A stretch of 36,161 bases of DNA from an uncultured Lachnospiraceae bacterium (GTDB lineage: Bacteria > Bacillota > Clostridia > Lachnospirales > Lachnospiraceae). Both the position numbers and the translations under genes were made by a program. Below the pieces are notes generated by a model. The model saw nothing but the letters and a program-made list of their open reading frames with translations. It was not told where the DNA came from and made no database searches. This document shows positions 17,738 through 27,406 of this stretch, in pieces; positions within the stretch are counted from its first letter, which is position 1; each line of letters opens with the position of its first letter. The stretch spans positions 1 to 36,161 of the forward strand of contig CAMXBD010000018.1 in the NCBI GenBank assembly GCA_947179245.1, given 5' to 3'.

Positions 17738-18379
17738 TTAATCTGCGGGACGGACAGCAATTGCCCGATACAGCGCATCAAATCCGTATGAAAGAAAATC
17801 CTTTCGTGAAATTTTGATTTCCTGTGCTATGTATGCCTGCTTATTTTCAGCAGTCAGAATCAGACCGGACATCATTCCCCAGAAAGAAAAAATAGTGGTC
17901 AGGATCGGAATGTCTGGGCGAAAATCTCCCATAATGATACCGTCCTGTATAAAACAACGTATTTTGTCGTTAATCTTCTCGCCGACACGAAATGTCTCCT
18001 GTTCTTCCGGAAGAAAATCCGCGTGTGTAAAATCGATGTTGATCTCACTGAGTGCTAACCGGAAATAGAAGGGATATTCCTGCTGGTATGTAACCAGTGC
18101 CTGACAGATGTTGTCATAGCGTTCTTTCGTATACGCGTTTGCTTCCAGCGCATCAGAGATATGGTCATAAAGCATTTCCATGCTCTCCAAAACAAGAAGT
18201 CCCACGATTTCTTCTTTGTTTTTAAAATAAACGTACAGAGTTGCTTTGCTGTAGCCCGATTTCTGTGCGATCTCGTTCATGGAAGTGCCATCGATGCCTT
18301 TTTGCATGAACAATTCCTGTGCGGCAGAAGCGATGTTGTGTCTGTGTACGCTGCTGGGTTCTTTTTTTCTGCGTCCCAT
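17738..18379 (-). CDS. TetR/AcrR family transcriptional regulator
   Basis: RHNIASAAQELFMQKGIDGTSMNEIAQKSGYSKATLYVYFKNKEEIVGLLV: canonical TetR HTH. Confidence 0.9.
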   Translation of the reverse strand: MGRRKKEPSSVHRHNIASAAQELFMQKGIDGTSMNEIAQKSGYSKATLYVYFKNKEEIVGLLVLESMEMLYDHISDALEANAYTKERYDNICQALVTYQQEYPFYFRLALSEINIDFTHADFLPEEQETFRVGEKINDKIRCFIQDGIIMGDFRPDIPILTTIFSFWGMMSGLILTAENKQAYIAQEIKISRKDFLSYGFDALYRAIAVRPAD

Positions 18380-18456
18380 GTGAACTCCCTATATGAAAAA
18401 GTGTTATAAGAGATATTGTGTATCTTTTTTTAGTTTGCATATGCACAATAAATATT

Positions 18457-18477
18457 AATTAAACCGACGGTTCAATT
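18457..18477. promoter_or_regulatory. 21-bp near-perfect palindrome, candidate TetR operator
   Basis: aattaaaccg-a-cggttcaatt, one mismatched pair; ~78 bp upstream of the minus-strand TetR start. Confidence 0.7.
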
Positions 18478-18625
18478 ATTGCATGTAATTCAAATAATGT
18501 CAAGTAAGAAGTATGGAAATGATAGAAAAACTCATATCCGGGTGATATAATGGGAATGCGGTTAAATGTTCTTATGAACGAATTGAGTAAAAAGATAAAT
18601 AATAGAAAATGAGGGTTTACTATCT

Positions 18626-19909
18626 ATGAATCAATATCATGTTAAAAAGCTGGATCATATAAAAGAAATCAAAGTTCAGGTGCCGGGCTCCAAAAGCATC
18701 ACCAACAGGGCATTACTGCTCGCGGCATTATCGTCGCGCCGGTGCAGACTGCACGGTGTCTTATTCAGCGACGATTCCAGAGCTTTTCTGGACAGCCTGA
18801 CAAAGCTGGGGTTTGAAGTGGAAGCAGACGAAGAGACAAAGGATGTGGTGATTCAGGGGTTAGGTGGCAGGATTCCTAATAACCGTGCCTCCATCAACGT
18901 GAGAAGTGCAGGAACGGCAGCGAGATTTTTGACAGTCATGCTGGCGCTGGCAGGGGGAGAATATGAACTTCAGGCGTCGCCGCAGATGTGCAGACGCCCC
19001 ATGAAGCAGCTTTTGGATATCCTGAAAGAAGCAGGTGTGGAGTTTGTTTTTCAGGGAGAAGAAGACCATTTTCCTTTTGTGATGAAGTCGCAGTCTGTGT
19101 CCATGAAAGAGGTGCAGATCGATACCGGAATCAGCAGTCAGTTTGCAAGTGCTCTTCTCATGTCGGGCGCGCTTCTTAAGGAGGGGCTGACAGTGCTTCT
19201 TTCCGGCGACAGGGCGGAAGGTTCTTATATTAAGATGACCCTTGCCATGATGGAACAGTTCGGTATTAAGCCACACAAAGTAGAGGACGGATACCGGATT
19301 CCGAATACCAATGCTTTCGGACTTGAGGAATATCAGGTGGAGCCGGACGTGTCAGGCGCATGTTATTTCTATGCAATGGCGCCCTTATTACAGACAGATG
19401 TCACGGTAAAAAATGTTCATATGGATTCTTTGCAGGGAGACATAATGTTTCTAAATATTCTGAAGGATATGGGCTGTACCGTAACCGATGAGTCAGATGG
19501 AGTTAAAATAGCAGGCAGCAGTCTTGCAGAGTATCCGGGCATGGATATTTCCATGAAAGACTTTTCGGATCAGACCATGACGATGGCAGCGGTCGCACCT
19601 TTCGCCAAAGGTCCTACACTGATCCGCAATATTGGGCACATACGTTATCAGGAGACCGACAGGATTCATGCCATTTTGACAGAGCTTACCCGCATGGGAA
19701 TCAAATGCGAAGAAGTTCTGGAACATGACGGAATCAGAATCATGCCCGGAGCGATAAAGGAGTGTGCTGTTGAGACTTATGAAGATCACCGCATGGCGAT
19801 GGCTTTTACGTTGAGTGGTCTGAAAACGGGTAAGATTACAATTATGAATCCGGAGTGCTGCCGTAAGACGTTTGAGAATTATTTTGAATTGATTGAAGAG
19901 TTGTACTAA
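18626..19909 (+). CDS. aroA: 3-phosphoshikimate 1-carboxyvinyltransferase (EPSP synthase)
   Basis: VQVPGSKSITNRALLLAAL, NVRSAGTAARFLTVMLAL, RRPMKQLLDIL, DFSDQTMTMAAVAPFA, IRYQETDRI, ETYEDHRMAMAF. Confidence 0.95.
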   Translation: MNQYHVKKLDHIKEIKVQVPGSKSITNRALLLAALSSRRCRLHGVLFSDDSRAFLDSLTKLGFEVEADEETKDVVIQGLGGRIPNNRASINVRSAGTAARFLTVMLALAGGEYELQASPQMCRRPMKQLLDILKEAGVEFVFQGEEDHFPFVMKSQSVSMKEVQIDTGISSQFASALLMSGALLKEGLTVLLSGDRAEGSYIKMTLAMMEQFGIKPHKVEDGYRIPNTNAFGLEEYQVEPDVSGACYFYAMAPLLQTDVTVKNVHMDSLQGDIMFLNILKDMGCTVTDESDGVKIAGSSLAEYPGMDISMKDFSDQTMTMAAVAPFAKGPTLIRNIGHIRYQETDRIHAILTELTRMGIKCEEVLEHDGIRIMPGAIKECAVETYEDHRMAMAFTLSGLKTGKITIMNPECCRKTFENYFELIEELY

Positions 19910-19921
19910 GCGGCATATTTT

Positions 19922-20380
19922 GTGAGGATGCGGGAAGATATGGTTGTAAATGTACTTGTAAAAAGTGTCTCGAAAGACAGAAATAAAATCACTCCGGTTC
20001 CTTATGATATTCCAGCAGATATCAGTACTGCTGGTGATTTGCTCAATGAGATGGTCAAAGTCTGTCTGGAGCAGTATCGGAAGAGAGTGCAGAGCAAAGG
20101 CGGAAATGATTTATTGAAGCAGGTGGAGACGTTAGAGGAACGTGCCATGTCAGGAAAAGTAGTCTATGGAGTATACTCTGGCAGGAAACCGCCGGATGAG
20201 GTAGAAGCAGTGGAAAATGCGAAAGATGCATTTGAGGACGGAGTGACAGCAATATTCGTTGATGGAAAAAGGATAGAGAATCTGACAGATCAGGTGATGC
20301 TTAGGGAGGGCAGTGAGGTGATGTTTGTCAAGCTTACTGCCCTTTCGGGTTCCTGCCTGCTGTTAGACTGGATGTCGTAA
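19922..20380 (+). CDS. Small hypothetical protein with probable beta-grasp (MoaD/ThiS or YukD-like) fold
   Basis: N-terminal strand-turn-strand (VVNVLVKSVSKDRNKITPVPYDIP) and helix; C-terminal AIFVDGKRIENLTDQVMLREGSEVMFVKLTALSG resembles MoaD/ThiS 'vNg..v....L.dGDeV.f.p...GG'. Start could be ATG 19928 or 19940. Confidence 0.55.
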   Translation: MRMREDMVVNVLVKSVSKDRNKITPVPYDIPADISTAGDLLNEMVKVCLEQYRKRVQSKGGNDLLKQVETLEERAMSGKVVYGVYSGRKPPDEVEAVENAKDAFEDGVTAIFVDGKRIENLTDQVMLREGSEVMFVKLTALSGSCLLLDWMS

Positions 20381-20382
20381 GT

Positions 20383-23300
20383 ATGGAGGCGCAAATGATA
20401 TACGATCATGAATCCCGTCAAAAGTTGATAGATACATATGAGAAACAGTGGAATCAGAGGCTTACAGACCAGCCGCAGGATGTGCTTGATATGGTAAAAA
20501 ATATCGAGCTGTCAAGGGGATATCTGAGTGTGGGAATGAAAGTGCCGCAGGATGTCTACCGCATTTTAGGACAAAAAGATATGACTCCATCCAGAATGAT
20601 GAAGGAGTACTATGGGGAACTGGTCAGACTGTATGTGCCGGAGGAAAAACGGGAGCAGTATTTTAGTTTGATTGATAAATTAAATCAGTTTCCGGCGTAC
20701 GGTACAGGGAGCAGAGGCGATAGCTATGTGCCTTTTGCAAATGAAATATTTGAGATGCTGTTTGATTATAAAGTATTGGGATTCTATGGCGGGAATCTGT
20801 CGGATTATCTGAAAAAAGACTTGCCGGATGAGCTTTTGGATATCAGCGTACATACGAATCTTTACGGCATGAGACACATGGATAATCTGGTTGCCGCCGC
20901 GCTCGATGAGGGTGACGAGGCAGTGATTCGCATTGCGCATGATACGTTGTGCGGTGGTGAATCTGCGATAGAGCTTGAAAGCAGGTTTTTATCCGGAATT
21001 ATGAAAAGCTCAGATCGGGCGCTTTATGAACAGGCTGGCAGATTACTGTTGGCGGCGGGCATACAGGACGGGCTCAGGCAGATGGTGTGTCAGGCGGCGA
21101 CTGCCGGAACTGCGGAGGCATTTGTCGGCGTATTTGATTATATCTGTGAGAATAAATTATTCCGATTCAGCGGTGTGCGGATGGCGCTGATGCAGTGGTT
21201 CAATGTATGGGACAGCAAAGGATTGGAGCTGCTGATGGGGAAATATTTATCCTCAATCAAAGAAGCTTTGCATAACCGGAATAAGGCGGTAGAGCTTTGC
21301 GGATCGTCGGATCAGATTTTAATCTATATTGGTCTGTGGGCGATCAGCGTATACAATAGTGACAATGTAATCGGAATCCTGCATGGTTTTCAAAGAGAAG
21401 GCACGAAGCCGCAGTTGCTGGCGATGGCATATTTTAATCAGAAAATGTGGTCTGATAAAGCGTGCCGTCAGGTAGCACAGCGGGTACTGCATGATACGCG
21501 TAATGAACAGGATATGGAGCTTGTGGCTGCTTATTGGGATGCATACTGCATTGATTTAGACAGGTATCTCAGAAAAGCCGGTATCAGGAAATGGGACGGC
21601 GCCGCAGGTTATGTCAAAGTGCCGCTTGGTGATTATTTCGAGGATGAAAACGAGGCGGGATGCCGGGTTAAATTTCTTAGAAATATATTGGATAATCTTC
21701 AAGGCGGGGATGTGCGGTTCGCTCCCTGCATTTTCCCATGGCATAGTGCCAAGATTACCGTATCGCAGGTGATGAAACAGCTCTGTGTGCACGCACATAT
21801 ACTTGGGGATGAGGAACTGACGGATTATGTGCTGGATCATATTAAGGATATAAAGAAAGAATCAAATACAGGAAGCAGGGCAGATTATGTGGAACTGCTT
21901 CTGCATGATGTGTCAGAAAACAGGCATATAGATAAACTGGTCAGCCTGATTGCGGATAAGGAGAGTGACACGCAGGAGACGGCGGCAAGGTTGTTGGAGA
22001 ATGTTACTCTTGAGGAGTCCCATTATGAAATGCTGGAAAGCTTTTTGAGGCTGAAAAATGGAGGAATCAGAAGAAATGCAATCAAGCTGTTAAGTATGCA
22101 GAGTAAGGAACGGATACCTCTTTGTGTGGAACGGCTCTTACAATCCGGCGATGAGAGAATGCAGGAAGGTGCGCGGAGTCTGATGCTGGAAGTTACACAG
22201 GAGGAATCTGCATGTGAGGAGCAGGAGGGATATGGTCTGTATAAAACGGATGTTCATATCACATTCCCACAGCGCAAAGCGGATAGGCAGGCGGTTATTT
22301 CCTATTTTGATATAGAGCGGGAAGTGATAGACGGTATCCTCTCTAAACTCGCGGAGCTGATCGAAGAATATACTGATAAACTGTATATTGCTAAGAATGG
22401 GGAAGAGATACGGTTTGATTATTATTTATCCGGTGGCCACAGATGGATATATGATGGTGAGGTTCCCTTTCAGGAGGTATGGACTGGTTTTTATGAAAAA
22501 GAAATCAAGGATGTCAGGACTTTGACACTTCTTGACCTGTGTTTGTGTGACCGTGGAATAATTATGATCGAGCAGGAAAGGTATGAGCAGTGGAATCACA
22601 CGCTGTACGGAGATGCTATAGCAGATTACGTTTTGCCGGAAACTATACGGGCGATGGGGACAGCGCTAGGCCGTATAGTTGATATTTTGACAGATATTTA
22701 CGGACAAGGTGATCTGGGTCAGATTGGTATGGAAGTGCTGCAGTGGGTCATGGAAGATATGTTGCCCGAAGAGATGTGGTATCAGAGAAAACAGAAATAT
22801 AACGGGATTCCTACTTCTCATAAGACCGCATATATAAACTCCGCTAAGATGCGGAAAATCCGGCGGGCAGTAGACGGATGCACAGGGACAGAGAACTTTG
22901 TAAACCGTTTCTTTTTGTATGCATTGTTAGACGATAAATTTTGTTTTCAGGAAAGCAGGGGAAAGCGGTATGACCGTTATGGCGGAAATGATGATTTATT
23001 AGATGTATTGGATTATGTCAAGGCGTGTTCCTTGGGGATTATAGAGGAAGATATCGTCTATAAGAACATCTTTGAGAAGTGGGGACTGCACTATACTTTT
23101 GATGCATTAGGGATGTTTGAAGGTATGAAAGACCGCTGGCGGTGGGAAGACCGGGTGCAGAAACTGAAAGGTGCCACCAAAGAGGAAGAAGAACAGTTCA
23201 TGGAAACAGGACACCGTATTTATACCCGGCTGACAGAGCGGATACTGGAAGCAGAGTTGAAGCGGGGAGATATGCCTACGGATTTTTCAGACAGTATCGG

Positions 23301-25275
23301 CAGCATTGAGCTGATTTACGGTATGAAGTATTTTGTAAGAATCTTAATGGCGCTGGGTGATGAGAAACTGGCAAGACATGGACAGACAAACGCCGGGAAG
23401 AAGGAATGCCTCAGTCATCTTCTCTATGTCTGTATGCCACAGGAGGGTGATAGTGCAGAGCTACTGAGAGAATTACTGCATAAGGAAGGAAACGGCAAGG
23501 CGGCGGTCAGCGACAGAAGACTCATTGAAGCAGGTATGTATGCACCGCAATGGTTAGACATTCTGGAGAAATATTTTGGAATCTGCGGATTGAAGAGTGG
23601 CGGATACTATTTCATTGCGCATATGGATGAATGGTTTGATGAAAGGCGCAGGGCGGTGATCGCCCGCTATACGCCTTTGACCACGGAAGAACTTAGAATG
23701 GGTGCCTTTGATTCCGGGTGGTTTAGGCAGGTTTATGCAATGCTGGGGGAGAAGTACTTCGGCTGGCTTTATGATGCCGCAAAATATATTTCTGGTGGGG
23801 CAAAACATGTCCGGGCAAGAAAATACGCGGATGCGGCATTGGGAAAAGTGTCTGTGGAGCGGCTGGAAACAGAGATTGTTTCTAAGCGGAATAAGGACTC
23901 ACTGATGAGTTACGGACTGATTCCTTTTCATGATAAGAAAGATATGCTGCACAGATATGATTTTATACAGCAGTTTCTAAAGGAGAGCCGGAACTTCGGC
24001 AGCATGCGCAGAACAAGTGAGGCGCTGGCTGTGAAGATGGCACTCCGTAATATGGCTTCTGCGGCGGGATATTCAGACACTATGCGCCTGTCCCTTGCCA
24101 TGGAAAGCGAGATGACAAAAGAGTATGAAAAATATAGTAATTCGCATGAGGTAAAGGATAAGAAGTTAAAGGAGCAGAGCAGAAGATGCATCTCTATGTT
24201 CGAGCAGGCAATGACAGAGGGAGAAATTTTTCGTTATGAAGAACTTGCCGCGCTGTGTGAGAATCCGTCGGCTGGACCTGTGATTCGTGCACTTGTTTTT
24301 ATCGAGCAGGAAGCTTTTGCCGTGCAGGCAGACAAAGAGCAGGATAACGCTAAAAATGCCGGTAGGACAAACACTGAAAAGAAAGAACGGCGAAACGGTT
24401 ATATTACAGAAAATGGACTGATGGATGCGGCAGGCAATATGATTCCGGTTAAGCCGGATACTGTCCTTCGGGCAGCACATCCTGTAGAATTGTATCAGGA
24501 GGGCGTACTGGAGGCATACCAGAGAGGGTGTTATGATAAGATATCTTCGGGTGTGGTAAGAAAGCAGCCTTTTAAACAAATCTTCAGAGAGTTTTATGTG
24601 AAGCTAAAAGAAGAACTGGAACAAAAAAGCAGTCATATGTTTGAGGGGTATCAGGTAGATGCACGCAAGGCGCTGGCGTGCTTAAAGAGCCGGGGATGGA
24701 TCGCAGACGCAGAAGAGGGAATCCAAAAAGTCTGTTATGGAACGGATATCGTAGCAAGAATCATTGTGTTGTCAGACTGGATCACGGTGGAGGATCTGAT
24801 GACACCGTCCATAGACTGGATTGATTTCTATGACCGGATGAATCATGAGCCCGTGTATGTGAAGGATGTACCCGATATTGTCTACTCGGAGATCATGCGT
24901 GATGTGGATCTGGCGGTGAGCGTCGCCTATGTGGGAGGCGTGGATCCTGAGACCTGCCGCTCTGGAATTGAGATGAGAAAGGTGATCGCAGAGTACAATA
25001 TGTCATTGTTTGGTCTGCAGAATGTAGAGTTTGTCAAAAATCATGCTGTGATCAAAGGAAAACATGGTACATATACAGTCCATATGGGAAGCGGCGTTGT
25101 GCATCATAGAGGCGGTCCGCAGATATATATAAAGGCGGTTCCGGCACAGAGACGCGGGAGAATTTTTCTGCCCTTTGTGGATGATGACCCGAAGACGGCA
25201 GAAATCCTGTCGAAGATCATTTTGTTTGCACAGGATGATAAGATAAAAGATCCGGAGATTCTGGGTCAGATATAA
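20383..25275 (+). CDS. DUF4132/DUF5724 (YehI/MolR-like) giant protein with HEAT-like helical body
   Basis: 1630 aa; helical repeat region; C-terminus EFVKNHAVIKGKHGTYTVHMGSGVVHHRGGPQIYIKAVPAQRRGRIFLPFVDDDPKTAEILSKIILFAQDDKIKDPEIL resembles the C-terminus of DUF4132-type proteins. The ATG at 20395 has the better SD (ggagg). Confidence 0.75.
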   Translation: MEAQMIYDHESRQKLIDTYEKQWNQRLTDQPQDVLDMVKNIELSRGYLSVGMKVPQDVYRILGQKDMTPSRMMKEYYGELVRLYVPEEKREQYFSLIDKLNQFPAYGTGSRGDSYVPFANEIFEMLFDYKVLGFYGGNLSDYLKKDLPDELLDISVHTNLYGMRHMDNLVAAALDEGDEAVIRIAHDTLCGGESAIELESRFLSGIMKSSDRALYEQAGRLLLAAGIQDGLRQMVCQAATAGTAEAFVGVFDYICENKLFRFSGVRMALMQWFNVWDSKGLELLMGKYLSSIKEALHNRNKAVELCGSSDQILIYIGLWAISVYNSDNVIGILHGFQREGTKPQLLAMAYFNQKMWSDKACRQVAQRVLHDTRNEQDMELVAAYWDAYCIDLDRYLRKAGIRKWDGAAGYVKVPLGDYFEDENEAGCRVKFLRNILDNLQGGDVRFAPCIFPWHSAKITVSQVMKQLCVHAHILGDEELTDYVLDHIKDIKKESNTGSRADYVELLLHDVSENRHIDKLVSLIADKESDTQETAARLLENVTLEESHYEMLESFLRLKNGGIRRNAIKLLSMQSKERIPLCVERLLQSGDERMQEGARSLMLEVTQEESACEEQEGYGLYKTDVHITFPQRKADRQAVISYFDIEREVIDGILSKLAELIEEYTDKLYIAKNGEEIRFDYYLSGGHRWIYDGEVPFQEVWTGFYEKEIKDVRTLTLLDLCLCDRGIIMIEQERYEQWNHTLYGDAIADYVLPETIRAMGTALGRIVDILTDIYGQGDLGQIGMEVLQWVMEDMLPEEMWYQRKQKYNGIPTSHKTAYINSAKMRKIRRAVDGCTGTENFVNRFFLYALLDDKFCFQESRGKRYDRYGGNDDLLDVLDYVKACSLGIIEEDIVYKNIFEKWGLHYTFDALGMFEGMKDRWRWEDRVQKLKGATKEEEEQFMETGHRIYTRLTERILEAELKRGDMPTDFSDSIGSIELIYGMKYFVRILMALGDEKLARHGQTNAGKKECLSHLLYVCMPQEGDSAELLRELLHKEGNGKAAVSDRRLIEAGMYAPQWLDILEKYFGICGLKSGGYYFIAHMDEWFDERRRAVIARYTPLTTEELRMGAFDSGWFRQVYAMLGEKYFGWLYDAAKYISGGAKHVRARKYADAALGKVSVERLETEIVSKRNKDSLMSYGLIPFHDKKDMLHRYDFIQQFLKESRNFGSMRRTSEALAVKMALRNMASAAGYSDTMRLSLAMESEMTKEYEKYSNSHEVKDKKLKEQSRRCISMFEQAMTEGEIFRYEELAALCENPSAGPVIRALVFIEQEAFAVQADKEQDNAKNAGRTNTEKKERRNGYITENGLMDAAGNMIPVKPDTVLRAAHPVELYQEGVLEAYQRGCYDKISSGVVRKQPFKQIFREFYVKLKEELEQKSSHMFEGYQVDARKALACLKSRGWIADAEEGIQKVCYGTDIVARIIVLSDWITVEDLMTPSIDWIDFYDRMNHEPVYVKDVPDIVYSEIMRDVDLAVSVAYVGGVDPETCRSGIEMRKVIAEYNMSLFGLQNVEFVKNHAVIKGKHGTYTVHMGSGVVHHRGGPQIYIKAVPAQRRGRIFLPFVDDDPKTAEILSKIILFAQDDKIKDPEILGQI

Positions 25276-25328
25276 ATCTGCAAATTATTTCTTTACAAGG
25301 GTATATTGTATTTTATACTGGCAGTGAT

Positions 25329-26351
25329 ATGATGGAAGATAACAGGAGTGAGGACGTTATGACACATAAAACAGAAATGGAATTGTGGGATGTTTATACA
25401 AAAGACCGAGAAAAGACAGGCAGACTACATAGCAGGGGAGAGAAGATGAAGGACGGGGAATATCATATGGTAGTCCATGTCTGCATTTTTAACAGCAAAA
25501 ATCAACTGTTGATTCAGAGAAGACAGCCTTTCAAAAAGGGCTGGTCGAATATGTGGGATATCACCGTAGGCGGATCAGCTTTGCAGGGGGAGAGCAGTTG
25601 TCAGGCGGCAGAGAGAGAAGTGTTTGAGGAAATCGGTTTAAAAATAGATTTATCAGACGCCAGACCGGATTTTACGATCAATTTTGAGGATGGCTTTGAT
25701 GATTACTATTTATTGGAGCGGGAAGTGGACTTAGATAAACTGCATTTACAAGAGGAAGAGGTTCAGGATGTCCGATGGGCGGACAAAGAAGAAGTGCTCC
25801 AGATGCAGGAACAGGGCATCATGATTCCGTATTGGTTTTTAGACCGGTTATTTGAAGTGCGCGGTTATGATGCGCACGGCAATCAAAAGCGTGACATACG
25901 GATTGAATTTGCCACGATGCACAATCTTGCTTCGTGGATGAGTCTGGTAGAGATTGTGAGAGCGAACTTTCCCGGATTGGAAACACAAGAACTGATTGAA
26001 GGATATCGGGATACAGTTATAAAAAATATAGAGCGGCGTAGTGCCATATGTGCACTGCATGGTAATATTGTCGTAGGAATCCTGCTTTTTTCCGAAAAAC
26101 ATAATATGCTTTCATGCATGGCGGTTCATCCTGAATACCGCAGGAACGGGATTGCAGGAAGTATGATTGGATTGATGCTGACGAAGCTGGATCAGACGAA
26201 AGATATTACCGTTACAACATTTCGCGAGGATGATCCTAAAGGAACTGCACCGCGGGCGTTGTATAAGTCTTTAGGATTTGTCCCGTCAGAACTTTGTATT
26301 GAGCAGGGATATCCCTCGCAGGTGTTTGTGCTGAAAGGAAAAATGCATTAA
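25329..26351 (+). CDS. NUDIX hydrolase - GNAT acetyltransferase fusion
   Basis: Nudix box GGSALQGESSCQAAEREVFEEIG; C-terminal GNAT motif LSCMAVHPEYRRNGIAGSMIGLML...ALYKSLGFV. Confidence 0.9.
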   Translation: MMEDNRSEDVMTHKTEMELWDVYTKDREKTGRLHSRGEKMKDGEYHMVVHVCIFNSKNQLLIQRRQPFKKGWSNMWDITVGGSALQGESSCQAAEREVFEEIGLKIDLSDARPDFTINFEDGFDDYYLLEREVDLDKLHLQEEEVQDVRWADKEEVLQMQEQGIMIPYWFLDRLFEVRGYDAHGNQKRDIRIEFATMHNLASWMSLVEIVRANFPGLETQELIEGYRDTVIKNIERRSAICALHGNIVVGILLFSEKHNMLSCMAVHPEYRRNGIAGSMIGLMLTKLDQTKDITVTTFREDDPKGTAPRALYKSLGFVPSELCIEQGYPSQVFVLKGKMH

Positions 26352-26393
26352 GGTAGAAGATACTGAAACAGTGAAAGGAATCAATGAGTAGTT

Positions 26394-27371
26394 GTGACAA
26401 GGCGGGAAGCATATAGTATTCTTGGAATTTCACCGGAAACGTCGAGGGATGAAATCAAAAAAAGATACCGGAAATTAATGCTCCAAGTGCATCCGGACAG
26501 TGGTGCATCATCAGATGAAAGCTATAGATACAGTGCGCAGGAAATTAATATTGCCTATGAACTTCTAAATGCGGAAGGCACTGCAGATGATCTTTCCTGT
26601 CAAGCGGCAGGTTCCCGCAGTAGAAAAGGCAATGCCGCACGGGAGAAGAAAAAGGATGTATGGAATGCACCGCTTAACACGAATGCTTATCGGCAACGGG
26701 AGATTTTATGCTATGCAGAAGATAATGACGGTACTGTGTTAGGGAATTTTTGTGTTGCAAAGGGAAAATATCTGTGGACAACGGAAGAAGATTTCCCATT
26801 GTTTCTGCTAAGCGTTTACCAGTGTGGCAAACAGATTCTGGATGAGTGCGATGAACATTATCACAGAGGAGATGTACCTGTGATACGGCAGCGTATTCAG
26901 GCTGAACTCACTTATCTGCTTGCACAACAGTTTATAGACGGAACTGCGCTGTTACAGGAACTTGCGAAAGAAGATGTGCCGGACGAAGACGGAAACAGGA
27001 TTTTCTATATTCCATCTATGCTGGAACTGACAGCTGGCAGGGTGAATTTGAAAGCAGGGGATATTCTTTTGCCATCTGAACTCAGGCGGCATAAATTATA
27101 TTTGAAAAATCAGGCAGGACGCGAGATAGGTTATCTTTCTTTTCAGGATGACCGGTTATACTATATTATAGTGCCTCTTTTTGAGCAAAAAAGGGTGCAG
27201 ATCAAGGTACAGGCAGCAGAAAAGCAGGAAAACAGAAGGCGGAATAAATCCGGAGGATACCATAACCTTCATTTATGGATCAGACTGCTTGATGCTGACA
27301 GGAATTGTATGCCGGAGAACCTGAATTTACAGATTGATGAGTTATTGGAGATGTATCAAAAGGCAGATTAG
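26394..27371 (+). CDS. J-domain (DnaJ-like) protein with uncharacterised C-terminal region
   Basis: REAYSILGISPETSRDEIKKRYRKLMLQVHPDSG...INIAYELLNAEG (HPD motif present); no G/F or zinc-finger regions. Confidence 0.85.
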   Translation: MTRREAYSILGISPETSRDEIKKRYRKLMLQVHPDSGASSDESYRYSAQEINIAYELLNAEGTADDLSCQAAGSRSRKGNAAREKKKDVWNAPLNTNAYRQREILCYAEDNDGTVLGNFCVAKGKYLWTTEEDFPLFLLSVYQCGKQILDECDEHYHRGDVPVIRQRIQAELTYLLAQQFIDGTALLQELAKEDVPDEDGNRIFYIPSMLELTAGRVNLKAGDILLPSELRRHKLYLKNQAGREIGYLSFQDDRLYYIIVPLFEQKRVQIKVQAAEKQENRRRNKSGGYHNLHLWIRLLDADRNCMPENLNLQIDELLEMYQKAD

Positions 27372-27406
27372 AATGTAGAATTAGTAAAAACGAGTGGAGC
27401 TAAGAT

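Noticed and set aside
20383-25275. Polyketide/NRPS or toxin megagene
   Set aside because: No KS/A/T domain or Rhs/RHH motifs; the C-terminus fits DUF4132-type proteins.
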